From Nostoc cf. edaphicum LEGE 07299 (lineage in GTDB: Bacteria; Cyanobacteriota; Cyanobacteriia; Cyanobacteriales; Nostocaceae), in contig NZ_JADEXF010000029.1 of the NCBI RefSeq assembly GCF_015207245.1, positions 1 to 10,999 on the forward strand: a stretch of 10,999 bases of DNA, given 5' to 3'. A program made the position numbers and the translations under genes. The notes below the pieces were generated by a model that searched no databases, was not told the DNA's origin, and was given only the letters and a program-made list of their open reading frames with translations. Positions 1 to 5,774 of the stretch are shown one piece after another. The first letter of the stretch is position 1. Each line of letters opens with the position of its first letter.

Positions 1-1
1 G

Positions 2-499
2 GTAAGTGCTAGGTTGGGAGATTATAACAAGGCGATTAAACTGTATGAAAATGCTTTAATTTTCCGCCGCCAGACCGGCGATGCCATCGGTGAAGCAAAT
101 ACCTTGAATAATTTAGGAGATGCTTATTTAGCATCTGGAAATTATCAAGATACCATTGCTACTTATGGTGAAGCAATGCGGACAGCTAAAACCAACCGCG
201 ATCGCACTAATCAATTACGGGCAATTGACGGTTTAGTTACGGCTCACACTGCTGTAGGACGTTACGAACGCGCCTTTGACTTACTAGAGCAGCGTTTAGC
301 ACTCGCTAAAGAATTACAAAATTTACGCGAAGAATTAAAATCTTTTGAATCTTATGCCCAGTTATATAAGCAACAAGGTAACTACCTAACTGCCTGCAAT
401 TTTTATGAAAGGGCAATTATACTGGCGCGGACATTGCAAGACAGCAAGCAAGAAGTGCAATTGCGGGATCAATTAACTAAAATAATTCAGCGAAAGTAG
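2..499 (+). CDS. TPR-repeat protein, C-terminal part (5' end outside window)
   Basis: The reading frame is open from the first bases of the window to a TAG at 497-499, so only the C-terminal part, about 165 residues, is visible. A TTG at 14 could be taken as a start. However, the codons before it read VSAR, continuing the usual TPR pattern (ARLGDYNKAIKLYENAL), so I treat the gene as truncated by the window edge. About four tetratricopeptide repeats of roughly 40 residues follow, with the typical G-D/N-Y...A...Y/F...A helix pattern: LGDYNKAIKLYENAL, SGNYQDTIATYGEAM, VGRYERAFDLLEQRL and QGNYLTACNFYERAI. The 40-residue spacing resembles the kinesin-light-chain/LGN type of TPR. Such domains are protein-interaction scaffolds. 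Any effector domain (CHAT, kinase, NB-ARC) would lie upstream, so the partner and role cannot be told from this part. Confidence 0.85.
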   Translation, partial: VSARLGDYNKAIKLYENALIFRRQTGDAIGEANTLNNLGDAYLASGNYQDTIATYGEAMRTAKTNRDRTNQLRAIDGLVTAHTAVGRYERAFDLLEQRLALAKELQNLREELKSFESYAQLYKQQGNYLTACNFYERAIILARTLQDSKQEVQLRDQLTKIIQRK

Positions 500-534
500 C
501 ATTAAGACACTGAAAATCTTTTGCATTATTGAAA

Positions 535-562
535 GTAGGGGCAATTCATGAATTGCCCCTAC
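535..562. terminator. 28-bp perfect palindrome, likely bidirectional terminator
   Basis: The half-site GTAGGGGCAATTCA is followed directly by its exact reverse complement, giving a 28-bp perfect inverted repeat. It lies between two convergent genes: 36 bp after the TPR gene stop and 35 bp before the stop of the exported-protein gene. On the plus strand it is followed by AGTTTTGT, a short T-rich tract. I infer a hairpin that ends transcription from both sides. GTAGGGG...CCCCTAC palindromes are also a common interspersed intergenic repeat in cyanobacteria, and a decayed relative of the same length is present at 6963-6990. Confidence 0.65.
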
Positions 563-596
563 AGTTTTGTATAAGTTAACCCACGCCTTGCCTCTA

Positions 597-1313
597 CTAA
601 TTCAAGAACACTGAACCGTTTGATTCAATTCTCATAGCACTTCTACCCTGTGCTGCACTGGTGGCTTCCTTAAATGTAACTTCCAAAGTTCCTGTCTCTG
701 AAGAAGCTTGTGGAGTTACTATCAACTGTCCGCCATCTTCCCGTTCAAATGTCACCGTTACTGGTGCCCTTAGCCCTTGCAGTGTGACATTGTATTTACC
801 TCGTAGCGATCGCGGTGCCGTATCGCCAATCACTTGGTAGGTTACATTAGCAGCAGTATCATTCACTAACCTGATATTAACTGTACCGTTTGCCAGTGCG
901 ATCGTTGCATTGGGGGCTTGGCGTGGTTGTAGCAGTTGTTGGCCATTGGGAACCGCCCCTGATGGGGACTGTTGAGTTTGATCTCCAGGGGCTGGGCGTG
1001 GTAGTCTGACACCTGAATCTGGAGCTTCACCGCCAACGCCCAATCTTGTTTGCTCTTGTGATGGGGTAGCAGGGGTAGGCAGAAGCCCTTGAGCAGCTAG
1101 TTTTTGTGTTAGCGCGTTGGGAGGACATCCCTGTGGTACTACAACCCGATTATTATGTGGTTCTTCGTAGAAAATTCTAGGACAAGGGTTAATTTTGGGA
1201 GTAGATTCTTGTGCTAGTACTTGAGGAATTGCTGGCATACTAATCAATAATCCACTACAAATAGCCCCCAATAACTCAGCGGACTTGCGAAATGTTTGAG
1301 ATTTCATATTCAT
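597..1313 (-). CDS. Exported protein of unknown function with Pro/Gln-rich linker
   Basis: This 238-residue protein is not one I can assign to a named family. Residues 1-34 form a Sec signal peptide: basic start (K4, R9, K10), hydrophobic core (about 12-30) and a VLA/QE signal peptidase I site after A34. It is probably periplasmic or secreted. Residues 40-70 carry two cysteines (C44, C63), each in a Cys-Pro context (NPCPR, QGCPP), possibly a disulfide. Residues 75-135 are rich in Pro, Gln and Gly and look like a disordered linker. Residues 136-215 alternate hydrophobic and polar residues (IRLVNDTAANVTYQVIGD, YNVTLQGL, APVTVTFE, GTLEVTFKE), suggesting a small beta-sandwich. The ATG at 1313 is preceded by AAGGAG (1325-1320) with 6-nt spacing, which supports this start; an ATG two codons inside is the alternative. 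The gene stands alone on its strand and converges on the TPR gene. The exported nature is well supported, the function is not. Confidence 0.85.
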   Translation of the reverse strand: MNMKSQTFRKSAELLGAICSGLLISMPAIPQVLAQESTPKINPCPRIFYEEPHNNRVVVPQGCPPNALTQKLAAQGLLPTPATPSQEQTRLGVGGEAPDSGVRLPRPAPGDQTQQSPSGAVPNGQQLLQPRQAPNATIALANGTVNIRLVNDTAANVTYQVIGDTAPRSLRGKYNVTLQGLRAPVTVTFEREDGGQLIVTPQASSETGTLEVTFKEATSAAQGRSAMRIESNGSVFLN

Positions 1314-1707
1314 TATTGACTCCTTAAAAATATCAGACTTATCTTTTTTTAATAATTTATAAACTGCATATTGAATTATTATCTTCTAAGCTATCATTGG
1401 ATGAATTTAATCTTACTAAGCATCTCTATTTTTTGTATCTAACCAAAGAATTGAAAATAGTCTAATATTAGACACAACTATTTCATCCCCAAGGCTGACA
1501 AAGCTAAATCATTAGTGATAGTGAGAAATGCCAAAACTAACAAAAAAACAATGAGTTATGATAACTACTCAAGGAAATAAATAAGAGTAGAAATATCAAA
1601 CTGTAGCAATTAAATAAATGGCTAAATATTGCCACTGTTGTTATATAAAATAGAAAATTTATTTACTTGCCTACATCTATCAGAAGAAACAAAAGTTTAT
1701 TACCGAA
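1314..1707. other. Intergenic region upstream of the exported-protein gene
   Basis: This 394-bp AT-rich gap lies between the 3' end of the sensor kinase and the start of the exported-protein gene, both on the minus strand. It must hold the latter's promoter. I see a good Shine-Dalgarno (1320-1325) and a 14-bp perfect palindrome GTCTAATATTAGAC (1460-1473), about 147 bp upstream of the start codon. I see no convincing paired -35/-10 boxes, no terminator with a clear U-tract for the kinase, and no ORF that looks coding. Confidence 0.6.
1460..1473. promoter_or_regulatory. 14-bp perfect palindrome, possible operator
   Basis: GTCTAATATTAGAC is its own reverse complement. It lies alone in the non-coding gap upstream of the exported-protein gene. 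It could be a site for a dimeric regulator, but it is AT-rich and short, and no consensus I know matches it. Confidence 0.25.
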
Positions 1708-3162
1708 TTAAGGCTCAAGAGTTATTGGTAAGGTGACAGTAAACGTGGTGCCAATGCCTTGGGTACTTTCAACTTGAATATGACCGTGATGATGTTCGAT
1801 AATAGCTTGAGCGATCGCTAATCCCAATCCTGAACCTGTAGCGCTGGCTGTGGCTGTATTCCCCGTCCTATGAGTACGTGCCGGATCTACTCGATAAAAG
1901 CGGTCAAACAAGCGTGGTAGCGCTGCGGCTGGAATTCCAACTCCGGTATCACTCACCTTAACTTGCAATTGGGCACTGGTGTTACGTAGTCCAGAAACAC
2001 GATTTATTCCCTCTATCCGCGCCAATTCCACTTTCACTCGTCCACCTGCTGGAGTGTAATGCAAAGCGTTAGCGATTAAATTTGTGAACAGCCGCACCAA
2101 TTGATCCCAATTACCTACAAGAGTAAACCAATTTTCCAGTAATTCGGGGCTAGTTTCAGAGATAGGAGGGTCAACTAAGTCTAGAGAAAGGGTGATTTTT
2201 TTCTCAGGGACTAACAATTGTTGTTCTTCAACCACTTCTATTAGCAAAGCGTCCAACGGACAAGGTGAAAAAGTATCTTTGCTAATACCACTATCCTGTC
2301 TTGCTAGGAAGAGTAAGTCATTGACTAACTTACCCAAACGCTGCGTTAACCGTTCCACCACCTTTAACTGTTGTCGATATTGCAAAGAAGTAGTCGTTTT
2401 TGTCTCTGCTAAATCCAAGTCAGCAAGCGCAACTTGCACATTAGTTTGAATCAAAGTGATCGGACTTCTAAGTTCGTGGGAAGCATCAGCAGTAAATTGT
2501 TTAAGACGTTGATAAGATTCACCCACCGGTTCCATCGCTTTACCCGAAAGAAACCAACCACTTGCGCCTACCGAAACCACCATTAAACCAATACCTAATG
2601 CCAAATCAAAAATTAACTGGCGACTAGGTTTAGTAACTTCAAACCAGGGATGGCTAACGCGCAAATATCCTAATACTTGTCGTCTCACTTCTACGCGTTG
2701 GGTGACTTGTCGTAATAAGAGTGGGGAGTTAGGAATTTTGAATTTTGAATTTTCACCCTCTGCTTTGACTATGCGTACAGTTTCACCAGTGCGATTGACA
2801 CGAATGGGAATATTTAGGGGTTCAGATAGCGTTGACCAAAGTAATTTACCAGTTGGACTAAACCATTCTAGGTCAATGTGGTCATCTTCTACAGCGTCGC
2901 TATTATTACCAAAACTGGCTTCTACGTTAATGCGAAATTTATCTGCATCAGTATTAATTGGCTCAAATATTAGTGTAGATGCACAACCACTGGTTGTGAG
3001 ACAACGCTCCACTATTTCCACTACATGGTTAAGGGTGTCATCAATCCGCTCAATCAGTGTAGTACGAAAGTATAAATAAACGCCACTGGCAAACAGTAGC
3101 AGTAATACAGCAGTGACGGCAGTGTACCAAATTGCAAGACGGCGGCGAGTAGCTTGAAACAT
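1708..3162 (-). CDS. rppB: Membrane sensor histidine kinase, RppB-like
   Basis: This 484-residue kinase autophosphorylates on a histidine and passes the phosphate to a response regulator. A membrane segment at about 11-32 (WYTAVTAVLLLLFASGVYL) and a second at about 183-206 enclose an extracytoplasmic sensor domain of some 150 residues. The HisKA H-box follows (FTADASHELRSPITLIQ, H229). The ATPase domain has the N-box (LFTNLIANALHYTP, N361/N365), G1 box (DTGVGIP, D405), F-box (LFDRFYRVD, about 418-426) and G2 box (GSGLGLAIAQAI, from 443). All catalytic residues are present. Its likely partner is the RppA-like regulator at 4402-5118. The name follows overall resemblance to cyanobacterial RppB (redox or metal sensing in Synechocystis), so the ligand is uncertain. 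Residues 138-149 are encoded by a 7-bp tandem-repeat element. The ATG at 3162 is preceded by AGGTGG at 3173-3168, a moderate ribosome site. Confidence 0.9.
   Translation of the reverse strand: MFQATRRRLAIWYTAVTAVLLLLFASGVYLYFRTTLIERIDDTLNHVVEIVERCLTTSGCASTLIFEPINTDADKFRINVEASFGNNSDAVEDDHIDLEWFSPTGKLLWSTLSEPLNIPIRVNRTGETVRIVKAEGENSKFKIPNSPLLLRQVTQRVEVRRQVLGYLRVSHPWFEVTKPSRQLIFDLALGIGLMVVSVGASGWFLSGKAMEPVGESYQRLKQFTADASHELRSPITLIQTNVQVALADLDLAETKTTTSLQYRQQLKVVERLTQRLGKLVNDLLFLARQDSGISKDTFSPCPLDALLIEVVEEQQLLVPEKKITLSLDLVDPPISETSPELLENWFTLVGNWDQLVRLFTNLIANALHYTPAGGRVKVELARIEGINRVSGLRNTSAQLQVKVSDTGVGIPAAALPRLFDRFYRVDPARTHRTGNTATASATGSGLGLAIAQAIIEHHHGHIQVESTQGIGTTFTVTLPITLEP
2721..2753. repeat. 7-bp tandem-repeat element inside the kinase gene
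   Basis: On the plus strand, AATTTTG is repeated twice and followed by AATTTT (2734-2753), flanked by GTGGGGAGTTAGG. This combination (AATTCAAAATTCAAAATTCC next to TAACTCCCCACTC on the coding strand) looks like the short tandem repeats usually found between genes in Nostocales. Here it is translated without frame disruption as roughly NSKFKIPNSPLL, residues 138-149, in the extracytoplasmic domain just before the second membrane segment. Confidence 0.65.
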
Positions 3163-3339
3163 ATTTCCACCTACTTTTTTTGACTGAATATCATTAGATT
3201 ACGTGTTAAGAATAATTTTAAATTACTTTCAATTATCAACATTCTTTCAAAAGAATACTGGTAAAATTGTTGGCGATCGCATCAAATTGTAACGCTGAGA
3301 AAAATAATATAAATCTAACTTTGATTCTATTTGCTGAGG

Positions 3340-3359
3340 GTTTAAATAAAAGTTTAAAT
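3340..3359. promoter_or_regulatory. Direct repeat GTTTAAAT, possible response-regulator site
   Basis: GTTTAAAT occurs at 3340-3347 and again at 3352-3359, separated by AAAA. Paired direct repeats spaced by roughly one helical turn are the usual layout of OmpR/PhoB-family sites. The pair lies about 180 bp upstream of the sensor-kinase start. AT-richness makes a chance repeat possible. Confidence 0.3.
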
Positions 3360-3442
3360 CTTTGTATACACTGATTTTCTACGCATCTTATGCAACAAAA
3401 GATAAGAGCTTTTAAAACCTAGTTTTTAGCTAAAAGTTAAAA

Positions 3443-3482
3443 ATGCTGCTCATTGGGCTGACAACAACCCAATGAGCAGCAT
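3443..3482 (-). terminator. Intrinsic terminator, minus strand
   Basis: ATGCTGCTCATTGGG (3443-3457) is repeated as an exact reverse complement at 3468-3482, giving a 15-bp GC-containing stem with a 10-nt loop. Read on the minus strand, the stem is followed by TTTTAACTTTT, a good U-tract; on the plus strand no T-run follows. It therefore ends minus-strand transcription, either of hisG (stop 216 bp upstream) or of an unannotated small RNA between hisG and this point, and it insulates the kinase gene. Confidence 0.8.
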
Positions 3483-3698
3483 AGCAGTCTGAGATTTTGA
3501 AATAAGCAATGTTTCAAAGCTCTGTCTAAACTGGTTTTTTTAGTTAAGTTGACATCTGTAGTTAGATATCCACCCCACAAGCAACAGTTGAGTATTTTTA
3601 TCTGGAAGTCGCTTGAATACGAGACGCTGTACAAACAAATAATGCAGCTTTAGCGAGAAACGACCATCTGGAGAAGGTTGATTACGAATTAGATGATA

Positions 3699-4343
3699 TT
3701 AAACGCCTACCAAAACGACCTCCCGCAGATTATCAATCACATCACTCAGATTACCTGTATTCAGGCGGTAACTCAGAGGATGAGCAATCAATCGCGCCGT
3801 GCTTTCATACAGACTAGCAATTTCAATCAAACCATTTTCGCGTAAAGTCCGCCCTGTAGAAACCAAATCTACGATCGCTTCTGACATTCCAGTAATTGGG
3901 CCTAGCTCTACTGAACCATACAATGGCACTATTTCCACAGGTAAATCCAGACTATGGAAATATTCACGAGCGCAATTTACATATTTTGAAGCAACTCTAC
4001 CATGCGGTGGTAAATCTAAAGGCGATCGGTAAGCACTTGATGCTTTTACCGCCACTGACATTCGACAATGACCAAACTGCAAATCTACCAAGTGGGCAAC
4101 TTGCGGCTGCTTCTCCCGCAGCACATCGTAACCAACAACCCCTAGTTGTGCTTGACCATATTCCACATAAACGGGCACATCTTGCGCCCGCACCAGTAAA
4201 GCTTTTGCAACTCCCTTAGTGTCAGGAATTTGAAGTTGGCGAGTTCCTGAATCTAAAAAAGCACTAAAATCTAATCCGACAGCTTGTAGCAAGCGGATGC
4301 TATTTTTAAGTAGTTCCCCTTTTGGCAATGCAACAGTCAGCAT
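3699..4343 (-). CDS. hisG: ATP phosphoribosyltransferase, short form (HisG)
   Basis: This enzyme catalyses the first step of histidine synthesis, condensing ATP with PRPP to give phosphoribosyl-ATP in the cytosol. The 214-residue length is that of the short HisG(S) form, which lacks the C-terminal regulatory domain and, in this family, needs the paralogue HisZ for activity and feedback; hisZ is not in the window. Visible motifs are the N-terminal [11 protein letters not shown], the middle stretch [16 protein letters not shown] (about 62-77), [14 protein letters not shown] (116-129), and the PRPP-binding loop [14 protein letters not shown] (154-167) followed by RENGL. The start at 4343 fits the family N-terminus (MLTVALPKG); AAGGAT lies about 12 nt upstream, a weak ribosome site. 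It is transcribed divergently from the response regulator, with only 58 bp between the starts, so their promoters must overlap or interleave. Confidence 0.95.
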   Translation of the reverse strand: MLTVALPKGELLKNSIRLLQAVGLDFSAFLDSGTRQLQIPDTKGVAKALLVRAQDVPVYVEYGQAQLGVVGYDVLREKQPQVAHLVDLQFGHCRMSVAVKASSAYRSPLDLPPHGRVASKYVNCAREYFHSLDLPVEIVPLYGSVELGPITGMSEAIVDLVSTGRTLRENGLIEIASLYESTARLIAHPLSYRLNTGNLSDVIDNLREVVLVGV

Positions 4344-4401
4344 TTTTTTTATTGGTATCCTTAGCGTCTTGGCAGTTGAATAATATTGAGAATATCTCTA
4401 T
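4344..4401. promoter_or_regulatory. Shared divergent promoter region, hisG and rppA
   Basis: These 58 bp separate the start codons of hisG (-) and the response regulator (+). A possible plus-strand -35, TTGGCA (4369-4374), is followed after 17 nt by ATATCT (4392-4397). If that pair is real, transcription would start near 4404, downstream of the first ATG (4402) and just upstream of the second ATG (4420), where the protein begins with the family-typical MRILLVDDE. The -10 match is weak. No clear minus-strand promoter could be picked. Confidence 0.3.
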
Positions 4402-5118
4402 ATGCTTACCACAAGCAGCATGAGAATTTTATTAGTTGATGATGAAGTTGAACTAACTCAACCTTTGAGCCGCTTGTTAACTCGTGAAGGTTATGCCGTA
4501 GATGCCGTTTATGATGGGACATCTGGCAGCGAACTTGCACAGACAGGCAGTTATGACCTACTTATTTTAGATTGGATGCTGCCAGGCAAAACGGGGTTAG
4601 AGATTTGTCAGGAATTGCGCCGCCAAAGCAAAACCACTCCCGTATTGTTTTTAACAGCTAAAGATACTCTTGATGACCGCGTACAAGGTTTAGATGCTGG
4701 TGCTGATGACTATTTGGTTAAACCTTTTGAACTGCGGGAGTTATTAGCAAGAGTCCGTGCTTTATTGCGTCGTTCCGGTACTCAAACCTATGAGACTACC
4801 ACCGGACGACTTACTGTCGCTGATTTAGAACTCGATTGTGAAAATCAAGTAGCCTATCGCCAGGGACGAATAATTGAGCTATCGCAAAAGGAAAGCCAGT
4901 TGTTGCAATATTTTATGGAACACACTGGACAACTTCTGACTCATGCCCAGATTATGCAAAATTTGTGGCAAGAGTCAGAACAACCTAGCAGTAATGTAAT
5001 TGCGGCATTAATTCGTTTGCTGCGGCGTAAGATTGAGGTGGGTAGAGAAACTACGTTGATTCACACAGTCTACGGCAAAGGCTATCGTTTCGGTGCTTCG
5101 TCTGTGGAGTCGGTTTAG
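4402..5118 (+). CDS. rppA: OmpR-family response regulator, RppA-like
   Basis: This 238-residue DNA-binding regulator takes phosphate from a histidine kinase, probably the RppB-like one at 1708-3162. The receiver domain (about 7-122) has the acidic pair D13/D14, phosphoacceptor D57 in LLILDWMLPG, T85 in LFLTAKD and K107 in LVKPF; all key residues are intact. The C-terminal winged helix (about 137-231) has LSQKESQLLQYFM and the recognition part SSNVIAALIRLLRRKI, ending in the usual HTVYGKGYRF. DWMLPG and the overall layout recall cyanobacterial RppA, which responds to redox or nickel in Synechocystis; the signal here is unknown. The start is uncertain: ATG at 4402 gives six extra residues (MLTTSS), while ATG at 4420 gives MRILLVDDE, the common start of this family. 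Neither has a clear Shine-Dalgarno. The gene is divergent from hisG and is followed by a weak hairpin. Confidence 0.93.
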   Translation: MLTTSSMRILLVDDEVELTQPLSRLLTREGYAVDAVYDGTSGSELAQTGSYDLLILDWMLPGKTGLEICQELRRQSKTTPVLFLTAKDTLDDRVQGLDAGADDYLVKPFELRELLARVRALLRRSGTQTYETTTGRLTVADLELDCENQVAYRQGRIIELSQKESQLLQYFMEHTGQLLTHAQIMQNLWQESEQPSSNVIAALIRLLRRKIEVGRETTLIHTVYGKGYRFGASSVESV

Positions 5119-5119
5119 C

Positions 5120-5136
5120 ACCCAATAGGCTTGGGT
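5120..5136 (+). terminator. Weak hairpin after the response regulator
   Basis: ACCCAA (5120-5125) and TTGGGT (5131-5136) pair around a 5-nt loop, immediately after the stop codon. The stem is only 6 bp and the following TAAGGTTAAAACTCTTT is a poor U-tract, so termination here is only possible. Confidence 0.3.
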
Positions 5137-5173
5137 TAAGGTTAAAACTCTTTGTGAAATCAATCTTTTTAAT

Positions 5174-5232
5174 GTAGACGCAAAGCGGCTTGCCGAAGGC
5201 TACCACAGAGGCGCAGAGAACACAGAGAGAAG
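5174..5232. repeat. Two adjoining interspersed repeats
   Basis: GTAGACGCAAAGCGGC... to ...GAAGGCTAC (5174-5203) begins with GTAG and ends with CTAC. It contains the partly self-complementary core GCGGCTTGCCGAAGGC. It runs directly into ACCACAGAGGCGCAGAGAAC and ACAGAGAGAAGG (5202-5232). Both sequence types are, from memory, frequent intergenic repeats in Nostocales genomes. No coding function is apparent. Confidence 0.55.
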
Positions 5233-5300
5233 GAAAAATGCTTAACTGAACTGTATTGAATTATAACTAATTAACCGGACATGATATAAATCCACAGGCA

Positions 5301-5632
5301 TCATAATTTGTGAAATCCCCTTTCAGAGACGAAGCTGATTATTCGCACCCATATCTTCTTTACTAAACCCAAGAAAAATCTCGGAATCTTCCATAGATAA
5401 GCATTGGTAACGAAAGAGGTTGTGTTGGTAACGAACGCATAAGTGTCGTTACTAACGAATAAGCATTAGTAACAAAAGAGGTTGTGTTGGTAACAAACGC
5501 ATTAAGTGTCGTTACTAACGGATAAGCATTGGTAACAAAACAGGTTGCGTTGCTAACAAACGGACAAGCTGTGCTAGGAACAATAACTTTATTCCTAACC
5601 ACACCTCCATACAGCATTACCAATGTTTGCAA
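5301..5632 (-). pseudogene. Heptapeptide-repeat ORF, apparently broken by a -1 frameshift
   Basis: On the minus strand an 89-codon frame (5632-5363; TTG at 5632 or ATG at 5617 as start) encodes consecutive heptads: PFVSNAT, CFVTNAY, PLVTTLN, AFVTNTT, SFVTNAY, SLVTTL. The pattern then collapses into MRSLPTQPLSLP. Adding one base near 5440, where the second array unit has ATTAAG and the first has ATAAG, restores AFVTNTT-SFVTNAY. It also keeps the frame open for about 29 more codons (beginning LWKIPRFFLGLVKK) to a TGA at 5303-5301. I infer a small repeat protein with one frameshift. The alternative is a non-coding repeat array that happens to be open because its units are multiples of three. No Shine-Dalgarno is clear and no known family is recognised. 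Confidence 0.35.
5399..5584. repeat. Three-unit tandem array (62/63/61 bp) with 21-bp subperiod
   Basis: The units are 5399-5460, 5461-5523 and 5524-5584, each beginning AAGCATT. Units 1 and 2 are nearly identical; unit 3 is more diverged at its right end. Within a unit there are three subunits of about 21 bp built around GTAAC or its complement GTTAC. In unit 1, GTAACGA (5428-5434) and TCGTTAC (5446-5452) form a 7-bp stem around an 11-nt loop. Confidence 0.85.
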
Positions 5633-5724
5633 CGATTTTCTCTATTTGGCTTAGTCAACAGTATAGTGGCGATCGCACTCACAACATTCGTCATCACTAT
5701 AAACTTACAACAGTTTTCATTGAA

Positions 5725-5752
5725 TTGAACGACATTGTAAACCTGTTATAAT
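5725..5752 (+). promoter_or_regulatory. Promoter-like site reading antisense into the acyltransferase gene
   Basis: TTGAAC (5725-5730) is followed after 16 nt by the perfect -10 TATAAT (5747-5752), itself preceded by TGT, an extended -10 (TGNTATAAT). Transcription would start near 5759 on the plus strand and run into the 3' end of the minus-strand acyltransferase gene. No plus-strand gene follows, so the product would be antisense or a small RNA. Sequence match only. Confidence 0.4.
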
Positions 5753-5774
5753 CAACAATTTTGAGCTTATAGTA

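Larger units (their letters stand above)
3163..3698. other. Intergenic region between hisG and the sensor kinase
   Basis: This 536-bp gap lies between two minus-strand genes. From the hisG side it holds about 216 bp of unassigned sequence, then a strong minus-strand terminator (3443-3482), then about 280 bp of AT-rich upstream region for the kinase. The latter includes a 12-bp-spaced direct repeat (3340-3359) and a HIP1 site (3273-3280). A 65-codon minus-strand frame runs through the terminator and is not convincing as a gene. Confidence 0.6.
5119..5774. other. Repeat-rich intergenic region
   Basis: This 656-bp gap lies between the 3' ends of the response regulator (+) and the acyltransferase (-). 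In order it holds a weak hairpin (5120-5136), two adjoining interspersed repeats (5174-5203 and 5202-5232), a possible broken minus-strand gene carrying a tandem array (5301-5632, array 5399-5584), a HIP1 site (5669-5676) and a plus-strand promoter-like pair (5725-5752). The stretch 5233-5300 shows nothing recognisable. Confidence 0.6.

Noticed and set aside
2192..3079. Plus-strand ORFs opposite the sensor kinase
   Set aside because: They lie antisense to a gene whose domains are intact; no domain, ribosome site or family resemblance supports them.
3437..3634. 65-codon minus-strand ORF after hisG
   Set aside because: It runs through the terminator stem and ends just beyond it, has no ribosome site and shows no family features.
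3799..4219. Plus-strand ORFs opposite hisG
   Set aside because: Complementary-strand reading of a conserved enzyme gene; no independent coding signal.
5399..5584. Tandem array as a CRISPR
   Set aside because: The units are contiguous and similar throughout, with no unique spacers and no cas genes nearby.
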